The notes: generated by a model from the sequence alone, not told the origin. A stretch of DNA of 64,000 nucleotides from Variovorax sp. KK3 (GCF_001984055.1 NZ_LYVO01000028.1:1-64000), one strand, 5' to 3'. Counted from the first letter of the stretch, positions 1-8,972 are shown. Numbers and translations are program-made.

Positions 1-55
1 ATCCCCCAGCAATCCCTCCCCTCCCGAGGGTCGCCGCAGGCGAAAGGACCGCGCC

Positions 56-607
56 ATGTCCGCTGAGCCCACCGCGAGCATCCAGCTCTTCGAACCGGCC
101 TTCGATTCGGGCGACCCCGCTTCGCACCAGCAGCAGCAACAACAGCAGCCTCGCCAGCACGCCGAAACGCAGCTCGCCTTCGTCTACCGCCAGATCGAGG
201 CGACCTACAGCAAGCGCCTGAAGCTGGCCAAGTGGTATCGCCGCCTCAACTTCGGCTACCAGATGTCCGCCGCCGCGTTGTCGGCGCTGGTGACGGTGAT
301 CACCGGCTTTCAGACGATGTCGTCGGACAAGAGCATCGTTGCGGCGAACGTGGTGCTGGTGATCAGCGCGATCATCACGTTGATCACGCTGGCCGGCGGG
401 TTCTACACGCCGCGGGAGCTGTGGGTGGTGATCATGCAGCACTGCGGCGAGCTGGAGAACCTCAAGGCGCAGCTCGAGTTCGAGGAGCGAAGCCCCGATT
501 ACGAAGCCCGGCAGGACGAGATCGCGATATGGGGCTTCAAGGAATACGAGCGGCTGATCGACGAGTACGAAGCGAAGTGGAAGGTGATTCGCGAGAAGGG
601 CAAGTAG
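56..607 (+). CDS. SLATT-type (DUF4231-like) two-helix membrane protein
   Basis: A 183-residue inner-membrane protein. Visible in order: a disordered N-terminus with seven consecutive Gln (about residues 25-31), a basic amphipathic stretch (about 45-65), two hydrophobic segments (about 68-86 and 94-117), and a charged Glu/Lys-rich cytoplasmic tail that looks helical. This layout matches the SLATT/DUF4231 family, two-helix proteins often linked to nucleotide-sensing defence systems as presumed membrane effectors; that role is family knowledge and is not shown here. AAAGGA at 41-46 is a good ribosome site for this ATG. No partner (SMODS, SLOG, reverse transcriptase) lies downstream; upstream is outside the window. 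The family call is moderate, the membrane topology is firm. Confidence 0.7.
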   Translation: MSAEPTASIQLFEPAFDSGDPASHQQQQQQQPRQHAETQLAFVYRQIEATYSKRLKLAKWYRRLNFGYQMSAAALSALVTVITGFQTMSSDKSIVAANVVLVISAIITLITLAGGFYTPRELWVVIMQHCGELENLKAQLEFEERSPDYEARQDEIAIWGFKEYERLIDEYEAKWKVIREKGK

Positions 608-610
608 GCG

Positions 611-643
611 GCCAGGCGCCGGCCTGATGGACCGGCGCCTGGC
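611..643. terminator. Perfect GC-rich stem-loop between convergent genes
   Basis: A 12-bp perfect stem (611-622 pairing with 632-643) around a 9-base loop lies between the stop of the SLATT gene and the stop of the facing TPR gene. There is no T-run on either side, so it is not a canonical intrinsic terminator; an mRNA 3'-end stabiliser or weak bidirectional terminator is the likeliest role. Confidence 0.45.
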
Positions 644-655
644 ACGCAACGACGT

Positions 656-1972
656 TCAGGCTGCAACCGCCGCTTCGGCCCGCGCTGTTGCACGCGTGGC
701 CACCTTGCGCGCCGCGCGCTCGTCGCCCATCGCCCTGACCAGCGACCGGTCGCCGGCCCGGCTCGCGGCTTCGATCAAGGTCAGGTGCAGCAGGTCGCGC
801 TGCGCATGGCTGCCGCCCAGCGGCGCGCTGGCGTCGATCAAGGGCAGCAGCAGCTCGATGCAGCGTGCGTACTGGCCGGTCGCGAAGGCCCGCAAGGCAC
901 TCGCAGCGGGCCGGCCCACGTCCCATTCGTGCGCATCCGGATGGTGCTGCGCCTTGCTCATCGCCGCGATGCCTTCGTCCGCGGCACCTGCATCGCCGGC
1001 CGCGGCCAAGGTCATCACGGTGTGCATGTCGTTGAAGGCATTGCAGCCCCACGCCGCCTGCACGGCCCTGCGCGCGGCCAGGGCCTGCCAGCGGTCCGAC
1101 ACGTCGAGCCCCTGCAGCGTCAGCCGCCACAGCAGCGCGCTCGCGTCGTTGAGGTTCAGCGCCACCGACTCGGGCACGGGCGTGACGGCAGCGTCGTAGA
1201 GCGCCAGCGCCGCGCCCACGTCGCCGGCGCCGATGTGCATCAACGCCAGGTGCCAGTGGTTGTGCACGGCCATCGCGCAGTCGGCGGCCCAGCCGTGCTG
1301 CGTGGCCTTCAGCCAGCGGATGCCGTCGGCTGCCCTGCCCTGCATTTCGCAGACGTGCGCGACGGCATGCACGGCCCAGCTGTCGCGCGGTTGCAGTTCG
1401 ACGGCACGGCGGCCCATGGCCTCGGCCCGTGCGTACTCGTTGCACTCCTCCAGGCCGAAGGCGTACATGCCGAGCACGTAGCCGTAGCCCTTGTCTTCGG
1501 CGCTCCAGCGGGCGAGCGAGCGCGCCACGCGGTCGCGCAACATGAACGAATGACCGAGGAAGAGGTCGCTGGCATGCGCGATCTGCAGCGCGAACAGATC
1601 GCGCGGATGGTCGACCAAGTGCCGGCCCAGCAGTTGGTTGCCGCGCAGCATGTCGCCCTGGCTCCAGGCGCCGAGCGCGCCGATCAGCGACTTTTCGCGT
1701 TCGTTCGCGTTGACGGCGTTGGCCGCCGCGGCATCGACGCAGGCCTTCGCCATGCCGTACATCGACCCATCGAAGGCGCCGAGCACCATGCCCGCCATCA
1801 GCAGGTGGCCCGAAACGAAGCCGGGGTCGCGCTCGAGCGCCGGCGCCAGCACGGCGACCGGATCGAGCTGATAGCCGTGGAACAGTTCGAGCGCCTGGTC
1901 GTAGGCGGCCAGGGACGCGCGGTCGGTGGTGGAAAGGGCTTCGCCGTGGGCGTCGCGTAGGGTGGTGGCCAT
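656..1972 (-). CDS. Tetratricopeptide repeat protein, TTC38-like
   Basis: A 438-residue, soluble, Ala-rich alpha-helical protein with no signal peptide. The helix-pair pattern and motifs such as AVHAVAHVCEMQGR (about residues 210-223) and HNHWHLALMHIGAGD resemble the TTC38/StaR-like TPR family, which has no established enzymatic function. Its start is 95 bp from the divergent GlxA-type regulator at 2068, and this arrangement suggests that regulator controls it. The ATG follows an AGGAGAT-like site on the minus strand. The C-terminal 25 residues are Ala/Arg-rich and poorly conserved in appearance. A role as a protein-protein adaptor is inference. Confidence 0.75.
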   Translation of the reverse strand: MATTLRDAHGEALSTTDRASLAAYDQALELFHGYQLDPVAVLAPALERDPGFVSGHLLMAGMVLGAFDGSMYGMAKACVDAAAANAVNANEREKSLIGALGAWSQGDMLRGNQLLGRHLVDHPRDLFALQIAHASDLFLGHSFMLRDRVARSLARWSAEDKGYGYVLGMYAFGLEECNEYARAEAMGRRAVELQPRDSWAVHAVAHVCEMQGRAADGIRWLKATQHGWAADCAMAVHNHWHLALMHIGAGDVGAALALYDAAVTPVPESVALNLNDASALLWRLTLQGLDVSDRWQALAARRAVQAAWGCNAFNDMHTVMTLAAAGDAGAADEGIAAMSKAQHHPDAHEWDVGRPAASALRAFATGQYARCIELLLPLIDASAPLGGSHAQRDLLHLTLIEAASRAGDRSLVRAMGDERAARKVATRATARAEAAVAA

Positions 1973-2067
1973 GGTCTATCTCCTGTGGGGTGTTGGTTGA
2001 GCGGATCGCGAGTCGAGCGTAAATTCGCCGCACTTCCGCACGCGAAGCCATTCCGGCAACAAGACTG

Positions 2068-3207
2068 ATGAATCGGCCAACGAGCACCTGCACGACTGCG
2101 ACGCCCATCGCCGCGCGGCTGCCGCGCATCGCGATCGTCGCCACGCCACTGAGCTCGGCCTCGGTGGTCTACGGCATGTACGAGATGTTCAAGTGCGCGG
2201 GCCGCGGCTGGCCTTGGGTGGTGAGCGGGGTGTACGGCCAGTCGGTGCTCGATCCGTTCATCGTCGCCGCGATGCCCGGCCAGGTGACGGGCTGCAACGG
2301 CCTGCCGATCCGCGTCGATCTGCCGATGTCGGACTGCCCCTCGCCCGACGTGGTGTGCGTGCCCGAATCGATGCTGGCGCTGGACGATCGGCAAGCGGGC
2401 ATGTTCGAGCGCGAGGCCGCATGGCTGCGCCGCTGCCATGCCGAAGGCTCGCTGATGACTGCCGCCTGTTCGGGCGCGATGCTGCTGGCAGAGGCCGGCC
2501 TGCTCGACGGTTACGAGGCCACCACGCACTGGGCCTACTGCGACACGATGCAGCGTCGTCACCCTGCCGTGCGCGTGCAGCCGCAGCGCGCGCTGATGGT
2601 CACCGGCGACGGGCACCGGCTGGTGATGGCGGGCGGTGGCAGTTCATGGATGGACCTCGGGCTCTACGTGATTGCACGCTGCATCGATGTCGAGACCGCG
2701 ATGCAGGTGGCGCGCATCCTGTTGATCGACTGGCATCAGGTCGGCCAGCAGCCCTTCGCGCGCGTGGCTCGGTCTCGCCAGCTCGACGACGCGCTGATCG
2801 GCCGCTGCCAGGCCTGGATCGCCGAGCACTACGCCGACCCGGCGCCGGTGGCGGCGATGGCTCAGCTGAGCGGGCTGCCGGCGCGTTCGTTCCAGCGTCG
2901 CTTCAAGCAGGCGACGGGCATGGCGCCGCTCGAATACGTGCACACGATGCGCATCGAGGAGGCCAAGCACCTTCTGGAGACGGGCGAGCTGCCGGTGAGC
3001 GCCGTGGCGCAGGAGGTCGGCTACGACGATGCAGCCTTCTTCGGCCGGCTGTTCAAACGGCAGGTGAACCTGACGCCGCCGCAGTACCGACGGCGCTTCG
3101 GCGGGCTGCGCGCGGCACTGTCGGGCGACACCTGCAGCATCGGCAGTACGGCCAGCGCGGGCGACACTGGAAACATGGGCCGAAGGCGCGCCGCGGCGCT
3201 CGCTTAG
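2068..3207 (+). CDS. GlxA-family transcriptional regulator (DJ-1/PfpI domain plus AraC HTH)
   Basis: 379 residues in two parts. The N-terminal about 200 residues form a DJ-1/PfpI (class I amidotransferase-like) domain with a cysteine in TAACSGAMLL (about residue 134) where the nucleophile elbow sits. The C-terminal AraC-type double helix-turn-helix includes RSFQRRFKQATG and the second recognition segment VGYDDAAFFGRLFKR. Family members sense small metabolites, for example choline or carnitine derivatives in GbdR/CdhR relatives, and bind DNA in the cytoplasm. Divergent from the TPR gene, its likely target. The ligand cannot be told from sequence. An Arg/Ala-rich tail after the HTH is not conserved in the family. 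Confidence 0.9.
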   Translation: MNRPTSTCTTATPIAARLPRIAIVATPLSSASVVYGMYEMFKCAGRGWPWVVSGVYGQSVLDPFIVAAMPGQVTGCNGLPIRVDLPMSDCPSPDVVCVPESMLALDDRQAGMFEREAAWLRRCHAEGSLMTAACSGAMLLAEAGLLDGYEATTHWAYCDTMQRRHPAVRVQPQRALMVTGDGHRLVMAGGGSSWMDLGLYVIARCIDVETAMQVARILLIDWHQVGQQPFARVARSRQLDDALIGRCQAWIAEHYADPAPVAAMAQLSGLPARSFQRRFKQATGMAPLEYVHTMRIEEAKHLLETGELPVSAVAQEVGYDDAAFFGRLFKRQVNLTPPQYRRRFGGLRAALSGDTCSIGSTASAGDTGNMGRRRAAALA

Positions 3208-3219
3208 CGACCGGACGAC

Positions 3220-3870
3220 TCAGGCAGCAACGCTGCGCGCAGCCTCCAGGATTTCGTCCGCCGACGGCATCTTGCCCAGGCCCGCCAGGCCCTCGGTCGC
3301 GCACTCCACATACGCCCAGCGCACGACGCCCGTGCGGTCGATCATGAACAGGCCCTTGAGCTGCGGCCATTGCTTCTCGACGTCGACCTGGTCGGCCGGC
3401 GTGTACTGGTAGCCGTCCTTCTCCTGCATCACTTTGCCCACCTGCGAGATCGGCAGGGGCTCGGGCAGATCGCCGAAGGGGTTGATGCGGATGGTGTCCA
3501 TGGCCTGCATCACCTCGGGCGTCGGCACGGGCTTGGGCAGGCCGTAGGCGCGGTGGGTCGAAAGCTCCGGGTCGGCGGCCAGCGGCACGCGGGTGGGCCT
3601 GAACTTGAAGTAGAGCCGCGCGTTCTCGGGCGCCGTGGCCACCACGGCCAGGCTGTCGACGCCGATGGCCTTGAGCTTGTCTTCGAAGGTGCCCAGCTGC
3701 GCCAGCTGCCGGCGGCAGAATGGGCACCACAGGCCCAGCATGAGCGACAGGAAAAGCGGGCTGCGGCCGCGGTAGTCGTCCAGCGAAATGATGCCGGAGC
3801 CGGCAACCGCCGGCAGCGCGAAGCCGGGCGCCACTTCACCCGGGGCGACGGGGTGCATTGCCATGGACAT
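3220..3870 (-). CDS. Peroxiredoxin-like AhpC/TSA-family protein with CPFC motif
   Basis: 216 residues with a thioredoxin fold: AhpC/TSA start (APGFALPAV), then LWCPFCRRQL with C49 and C52. The CxxC replaces the usual peroxiredoxin PxxxTxxC site, so a thiol reductase or a PrxL2-like resolving pair is more likely than classic AhpC chemistry. No signal peptide, so cytoplasmic. It begins 21 bp after the stop of the large cyclase gene on the same strand with AAGGAG before its start, so the two are probably cotranscribed. The electron donor is unknown. The family is certain, the exact reaction is not. Confidence 0.85.
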   Translation of the reverse strand: MSMAMHPVAPGEVAPGFALPAVAGSGIISLDDYRGRSPLFLSLMLGLWCPFCRRQLAQLGTFEDKLKAIGVDSLAVVATAPENARLYFKFRPTRVPLAADPELSTHRAYGLPKPVPTPEVMQAMDTIRINPFGDLPEPLPISQVGKVMQEKDGYQYTPADQVDVEKQWPQLKGLFMIDRTGVVRWAYVECATEGLAGLGKMPSADEILEAARSVAA

Positions 3871-3891
3871 GATGAGAACTCCTTCTGCAGC

Positions 3892-6800
3892 TCAGCAAAG
3901 GAACGGAAGCACGACCAGCGCGTCGGGGTCCAGGCCTGCGCGCTGGCAGGTGTCCTGGGCCAGCGCCATGTAGCGCTCGGCCTGTTCACCATCATCGACA
4001 TCGAGGTACAGGGTTGCAAGCCCTTCGTAGCAGGGAAAGAGTAACTGCGGCTCCCCGCTCTTCTCGGCCAGGGCCAGCGCTTCGCGGTAATGGCCCATGG
4101 CGCGTGCGCCGTCGCCGTGGCACTGATGGATCTGGGCCAGCACCACCAGCGACACGGCCAGGTGGTCGAGCTGGCCGGTGCTGCGGTCGATGTCGATGGC
4201 GGTTTGGGCCGCGCCGACGCCGCGCTCGTCGCAGCGGTTGGTGAGAGTGCAGTAGGCCACCGCCAGGTTGGCCGACAGGCGCGACTGCAGGCCCAGGTCG
4301 CCGATGCGGCGCGCAGTCTGCAGGCCGCGCTCGCAGGCTTCGATGGCGTGCTGCGGGTGGCTGGAGCTGTAGAGCACGCCCAGGTTCGACAAGGCCCGGC
4401 ATTCGGCCTGCGGCAGGTCGGCCTCGCGTGCGACGGCGACGCTGCGCTCCAGTTGCGCAACGGCTTCATCGAGGCGGTCGAGCCGGGCCAGGGCCACGCC
4501 CTGGGTGTTGTGCACCAGCGCGACGGCGGACTGCAGGTCGCGGCGTGCTTCTTCTTTGGACTCGTCAGGCTTCTCACGCTTCTCAGCCTTCTCGGGCTCG
4601 TCGGGCGATTCGGGCGATTCGGCCAACTGCCGAGTCCCCAGCAAGCTCAGGTGGTCGACTGCGCGCTGGGTCCAGTCCAGGGCGCCATGGTTGTCGGCGT
4701 TTCGGAAATGCAGCTCGCCCATCATCTGGTAGAGCCACGCGTGCTCGATGTGCGGCGCGGCGCCGTCGATCAAGGCCAGGCCGGCGGCCAGGCAGGCTTG
4801 CGCCTCGGCGCGTTCGCCGATCTCCCAGCGCAGCGAGGCGATCTTGCGCAGCAGGCGCGCTTCGGCCACGCGGTCGGCGGCCTGCGCATGGGCCTGGCGC
4901 GCCGCTTCGAGCTGCGCCGTGGCTTCGGCGATGCGGCCGGCGGGCGCGAGCACGTCGCCCAAGCGCTCGCGCACGGGCAACCGGCGGGCTTCGGGGGCAT
5001 CGCATGACGCCAATGTTTCCAGCGCGAGCTGGTAGTCGCGTATGGCGTCGTCGTTGGCGTAGGCGTTGCGGGCCCAGTCGGCCGCGGCCACCAGGTAATG
5101 CGCACCGCGCGCCTTGTCCGCGCCCAGCCGAAAGTGATGGGCCAGGGCCTGCAGGTCTTCGAGCTGGCGCGGCACGGCGCCGCATTGGCGCTCCAGCGCT
5201 TCGCCGATGCGCGTGTGCAGCTCGGTGCGGCGGCTCATCAGCAGGCTCTGGTAGGCCACCTCTTGAAACAGCCCGTGGCGAAAGCGGAAGCGCTGGCCGT
5301 CCGGCGACGCCGTCGCCACAAGCAGGCCGGCATCGACCAGCGACGCCAGCGCTTGCGGCAGCGACTGCGCCATGGTCGCGATGCCGCGCAGCAGTGGCTC
5401 GGCGAACTCGGGCCCGATCACCGCGGCTTCGCACAGCGTGCGGCGGGCTGCCGGCGGCAGCCGGTCGATGCGGCCCAGCAGCAGGCCGTGGATGGTCGAT
5501 GGCACTTGCACTGCGGTCGCGTGCGGGCTGCAGGTCCAGCCATCCGCTTGCCGCGAGAGCAAGCCGTCGGCGATGAGCGCGCGCGCCATCTCTTCGATGA
5601 AGAGCGGGTTGCCGCCGGCATGCTCGACGATGCGGCGGCGCAGCGGCTCGGGCAGGGCCTGGGTGGCGCTGCCGAAGAGCGTGTCGAGCAACAGCTCGCT
5701 GCATCGCGCGGACAAGGGCTCCAGTCGCAGCACGGTCTGCGTGCCAGCGCCTGCGCCTTCGGCCCAGGCTTCGAGCACAGGCGCGGGCCGTTGCGTCACC
5801 AGCAGCATGAAGGGGCGCTCGCGCAACCGGCCGAGCAGAAAGCTCAGCAGTTCGAGCGAGGCGGCATCGGCCCAGTGCAGGTCTTCCACGACCATCAGCA
5901 CCGGGGCGCCTTGCTGCAGGCGCCGCTCCACCACGGCGAGCAGCGCGGCGAATATCTGCTGCTTCAGTTGTTCGGGGTCGAGGTAACGGGTGGGCGCGCC
6001 CTCCCCGTCGATGCCGAGCACGTGGCCGAGAAAGGTCGCGAGCTGCTGTGCCTCGTCGGCCTGCGCGCCCATCGCAGCCAGGGCCGCGATCAGCTTCTGG
6101 CGCGCCTCGGCCGGCTCGTCCTGCGGGCACAGGCCATAGGCATCGCGCAGCAGCGCGGCCGGCACGCCGTAGGCGCGCTCGCCCAGCGATGAGCAGCTGG
6201 CGCGGCGCAACGCGACGTCGGCCAGGCGGCCCTCGGCATCGAGTTGCGCCAGCCACTCCGTCACCAGCCGGCTCTTGCCGGTGCCGGCCTCGGCCACGAT
6301 GCGCAGCAGGCCGCCCTGCCCGGCACGCATCTGATCGAAGGCATCGCGCAGGCGCTGCAGTTCGGCACCGCGGCCGACGATGCCGCTGGTCAGCCCATGC
6401 GCCTGCAGCCCGCGGGTCGACTGCGGCGCCGCGAGCGCGGACTCGAGTCGCCAGGCGGGCATCGGCTGCGTGATGCCCTTGAGCGTGAGCTCGCCTGCAG
6501 ACGCGAAGACGAAGGCGTGGCGCGCGAGCATCCAGGTCGCGCGGCTGACGATGGTCTGGCCGTCGGTCGCCGCGTTCTGCAGGCGCGAGGCGGCGTTGAC
6601 CGTGTCGCCGGTCACGGCATAGGCGGCTTCGTCGTTGGCGCCGAGCTGGCCCGCCACCACCGGGCCGGTGTGCACGCCGATGTGCAGCGTCAGCGGCCGG
6701 CCGATGCGAGGCGCCCAGCGCGCGCTGAGGCCGGCCACCTGGCGGTGCATCGACAAGGCGGCGTTGAGTGCGCGCTCGGGGTCGTCTTCATGCGCGACCG

Positions 6801-7119
6801 GCGCGCCGAACACGGCCATGACGGCGTCGCCGACGTACTTCTCGACGAAGCCGTCGAAGCGCTTGATGGCGCCGGACATCAGCGCGAACAACTCGGTCTG
6901 CAGTGCGCGCACGTCCTCGGCATCCATCGTCTGCGAGAGCGCGGTGAAGCCCGAGAGGTCCGCGAACATCACGGTGACCATGCGGCGGTCGGATTCGGGC
7001 TGGGGCTCGGGCGCCTCGGCGGGCGCCGGCGCAGAGGCCTGCGGTGCGAGACGCGTGCCGCACTTGGGGCAGAAGGCGAAGTCGCGGTCGGCGTCGTATC
7101 CGCATGCGGGGCAGGCCAT
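3892..7119 (-). CDS. Class III nucleotide cyclase fused to AAA ATPase and TPR repeats
   Basis: 1075 cytoplasmic residues. A short zinc ribbon (C3, C6, C17, C20) is followed by a class III cyclase domain (about 46-225) with both metal aspartates (D54 in FADLSGF, D98 in VGDAV), the adenine-type Lys (K94 in EKYVGD) and NAASR transition-state residues, so it looks catalytically intact and adenylate-type. Then comes an ATPase of the AAA_16 kind (Walker A EAGTGKSR at 277-284, Walker B VVEDLHWAD) and a long TPR region to the end. A Glu/Lys/Pro-rich low-complexity insert (about 833-856) interrupts the TPRs. The architecture resembles STAND-type signalling cyclases. The stimulus is unknown. The Crp-like gene at 9002 may be its output. 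Confidence 0.88.
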   Translation of the reverse strand: MACPACGYDADRDFAFCPKCGTRLAPQASAPAPAEAPEPQPESDRRMVTVMFADLSGFTALSQTMDAEDVRALQTELFALMSGAIKRFDGFVEKYVGDAVMAVFGAPVAHEDDPERALNAALSMHRQVAGLSARWAPRIGRPLTLHIGVHTGPVVAGQLGANDEAAYAVTGDTVNAASRLQNAATDGQTIVSRATWMLARHAFVFASAGELTLKGITQPMPAWRLESALAAPQSTRGLQAHGLTSGIVGRGAELQRLRDAFDQMRAGQGGLLRIVAEAGTGKSRLVTEWLAQLDAEGRLADVALRRASCSSLGERAYGVPAALLRDAYGLCPQDEPAEARQKLIAALAAMGAQADEAQQLATFLGHVLGIDGEGAPTRYLDPEQLKQQIFAALLAVVERRLQQGAPVLMVVEDLHWADAASLELLSFLLGRLRERPFMLLVTQRPAPVLEAWAEGAGAGTQTVLRLEPLSARCSELLLDTLFGSATQALPEPLRRRIVEHAGGNPLFIEEMARALIADGLLSRQADGWTCSPHATAVQVPSTIHGLLLGRIDRLPPAARRTLCEAAVIGPEFAEPLLRGIATMAQSLPQALASLVDAGLLVATASPDGQRFRFRHGLFQEVAYQSLLMSRRTELHTRIGEALERQCGAVPRQLEDLQALAHHFRLGADKARGAHYLVAAADWARNAYANDDAIRDYQLALETLASCDAPEARRLPVRERLGDVLAPAGRIAEATAQLEAARQAHAQAADRVAEARLLRKIASLRWEIGERAEAQACLAAGLALIDGAAPHIEHAWLYQMMGELHFRNADNHGALDWTQRAVDHLSLLGTRQLAESPESPDEPEKAEKREKPDESKEEARRDLQSAVALVHNTQGVALARLDRLDEAVAQLERSVAVAREADLPQAECRALSNLGVLYSSSHPQHAIEACERGLQTARRIGDLGLQSRLSANLAVAYCTLTNRCDERGVGAAQTAIDIDRSTGQLDHLAVSLVVLAQIHQCHGDGARAMGHYREALALAEKSGEPQLLFPCYEGLATLYLDVDDGEQAERYMALAQDTCQRAGLDPDALVVLPFLC

Positions 7120-7149
7120 GGCCGGGCCATGGTACTGCGGGCCTCACGC

Positions 7150-7185
7150 GTGCGGCAGGGGGTGGCGCCCACCCGGGCTGCGCAC
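7150..7185. other. Imperfect stem-loop between PLD and cyclase genes
   Basis: GTGCGGCAG and CTGCGCAC arms flank an inner GGGTGGCGCCCACCC palindrome, giving a long GC-rich hairpin in the 77-bp gap after the phospholipase-D-like stop codon. No T-run follows on the minus strand. It may reduce read-through into the cyclase gene. Confidence 0.3.
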
Positions 7186-7196
7186 CCGCATCCGGT

Positions 7197-8816
7197 TCAG
7201 AGCAGCTCTTCGTTGACGAAGGCCGACACGAAGCCCAGGCGAAACTGCGCACCCCAACGCAGGTTGGGCTCGTGCGCGAACACGATCGGCTCGGTGCCGC
7301 CCTTGGCGATCCACTGCAGGCCGTTGCCGCCGTTGGCCGCACGCACTTCGTAGCTGGGCGGCTGGCGGTCGCCGCGCAGCAGGCTGGCCAGCTGGGCGGC
7401 GAGCTCGGGGCTGTCGACGATCAGGCCCATCTCGGTGTTCGAATGGGCCGAGCGGCGGTCCATGTTCATCGAGCCGATGTAGAGCCAGCGGCCATCGACC
7501 ACCGCGGCCTTGGCGTGCAGCCGGCCCAGCGAGCCGCGGCGCTCGCCGACGGCAGCGGCCTTGGCGTCGCCGGTGCCGGGCATCAGCTCGTAGAGCGACA
7601 CGCCCATGCCCAGCAACGCGGTGCGGTAGCGGGCGTAGCCGGCATGCACCAGCGGCTCGTCGGTGGTGGCGATCGAGTTGGTCATGACGGACACGCGCAC
7701 GCGGCTGTCGGTCGCCTGCTTCAGCACTTCGAGCGTGCGGCGGCCGGGCACGAAGTAAGGCGAGGCCAGCACGACTTCGGAGCGGGCCGACTGCAGCAAC
7801 TCGAGCTTGCCGGTCATCACGGCACCGTCGGCCATCGACTGGTCGGCCACGTCGGCCTTGGCGGGTGCATCGGCGATGACGCGCACGGCAGCCAGGTGCA
7901 GCTCGATGCGGCCGGCGGCCAGCTGGGTGGCGACGCTGGTCTGGCCCAGCACGTCGCGCGTGGTCACCGGCAGGTCGGCGGCTTCGTCTTGCAGCACGGC
8001 GGCGTCGAAGTGGCGGCGGGCCCGATCTTGCGTCAGAGAAGCGGCGACCAGGCTCTGGATGGGATACGCGTGCTCGCTGTTCCAGTAGCCGTCGAACACG
8101 GCGGAGAGGTCTTGCACGGCCGGGCCGGCGGCCAGCAGGTCCATGTCGATGAAATTGTCCGGGCCGCTGCGGTCGAAGTACTCGTCGGCGACGTTGCGGC
8201 CGCCGGTGATGGCGAACTGGTTGTCGGCCAGGAACAGCTTGTTGTGCATGCGGCGGTTGATGCGCGAGAAGTCATGCGCCGAGCGCACCACGCGCTGCGC
8301 GACGCCGCCGGTGCGCACCGCCAGCGGGTTGAACATGCGCAGCTCGAGATTGGGGCGGGCGGCCAGTCCGGCCAGCAGCGCGTCTTCGCCGGCGGCGTGC
8401 AGGTCGTCGACCAGCAGCCGCACACGCACACCGCGGGCGGCGGCTTCAGCCAGGGCGCGCAGAAACTGGCGGCCCGAGGCATCGTCGGCGATCTCGTAGT
8501 ACTGCGCGTCGATGCTCTTCTGGGCCGCGCGGGCCAAGGCGATGCGGGCTTCGAAGGCCTGGTCGCCGGCCGGCAGCAGGCGCAGGCCGGAGCGCTGTCC
8601 GTCGGCACCGGGCAGCGAGGCCGCGGCCACGGCGGCGAGTTGCGTGTCGGCCACGTCGGCGCGGGCCTGCGACACGGGGCGCTGCACGCCGATGGGCAGG
8701 CCGGCGCAGCCCGTCAGCACGGCCGCCAGTGCCAGCAGCAGCGCCATCGCGAACAGGCGCAGGCTGGCGCCGGGGGCGGTCAGCGGGGTGTTGCGCTTGA
8801 ACGAGAGGGTGGACAT
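7197..8816 (-). CDS. Phospholipase D-superfamily lipoprotein, ClsC-like
   Basis: 539 residues. A signal peptide ends in the lipobox LTGC (Cys about 37), so the mature protein should be membrane-anchored on the periplasmic side. Two HKD active sites are visible: MHNKLFLAD (about 188) and HAKAAVVDG (about 435), each followed by a G-S/G-R-N type motif. The family transfers phosphatidyl groups; ClsC in E. coli makes cardiolipin from phosphatidylethanolamine and phosphatidylglycerol. The start at 8816 is chosen because it places the signal sequence at the N-terminus; an in-frame start at 8876 would add 20 residues without a leader. Cardiolipin synthesis versus phospholipase activity cannot be decided. 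Confidence 0.87.
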   Translation of the reverse strand: MSTLSFKRNTPLTAPGASLRLFAMALLLALAAVLTGCAGLPIGVQRPVSQARADVADTQLAAVAAASLPGADGQRSGLRLLPAGDQAFEARIALARAAQKSIDAQYYEIADDASGRQFLRALAEAAARGVRVRLLVDDLHAAGEDALLAGLAARPNLELRMFNPLAVRTGGVAQRVVRSAHDFSRINRRMHNKLFLADNQFAITGGRNVADEYFDRSGPDNFIDMDLLAAGPAVQDLSAVFDGYWNSEHAYPIQSLVAASLTQDRARRHFDAAVLQDEAADLPVTTRDVLGQTSVATQLAAGRIELHLAAVRVIADAPAKADVADQSMADGAVMTGKLELLQSARSEVVLASPYFVPGRRTLEVLKQATDSRVRVSVMTNSIATTDEPLVHAGYARYRTALLGMGVSLYELMPGTGDAKAAAVGERRGSLGRLHAKAAVVDGRWLYIGSMNMDRRSAHSNTEMGLIVDSPELAAQLASLLRGDRQPPSYEVRAANGGNGLQWIAKGGTEPIVFAHEPNLRWGAQFRLGFVSAFVNEELL

Positions 8817-8932
8817 GACGGACTCCGAGGCGGCTTGTGGCTGTGGAGGCCGGCGGAAACAGCTTGTGCCGGCCATGCCGCAAATTTAGAGAAAGCAACG
8901 CTTTGTCACGAGTGAGCAGTGCGCCGCGTGGA

Positions 8933-8948
8933 TGTGAACTACGTCACA
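8933..8948. promoter_or_regulatory. Consensus CRP-type binding site
   Basis: TGTGA-ACTACG-TCACA matches the CRP consensus half-sites exactly with the canonical 6-base spacer. It lies in the divergent region between the PLD lipoprotein and the Crp-like gene. Its centre (8940.5) is about 39-42 bp upstream of where transcription should start if CATAAT (8967-8972) is the -10 element, the spacing of class II activation. This suggests control of the regulator gene by a Crp protein, perhaps itself. Confidence 0.7.
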
Positions 8949-8966
8949 CCAGCGGCGCGGCGCGCC

Positions 8967-8972
8967 CATAAT
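8967..8972 (+). promoter_or_regulatory. Possible -10 element of the Crp-like gene
   Basis: CATAAT in otherwise GC-rich DNA, 30 bp before the ATG. No good -35 hexamer is present at the right distance; the CRP-type palindrome covers that position, as expected for an activator-dependent promoter. Confidence 0.4.

Noticed and set aside
142..162. The CAG/CAA tract in the first gene as a microsatellite or frameshift site
   Set aside because: Codons are mixed, the frame stays open on both sides, and the product is coherent, so it is treated as an ordinary Gln tract.
4583..6256. A long alternative minus-strand frame within the cyclase gene
   Set aside because: Arg/Ala-rich shadow; the 1075-residue frame has all domain motifs.
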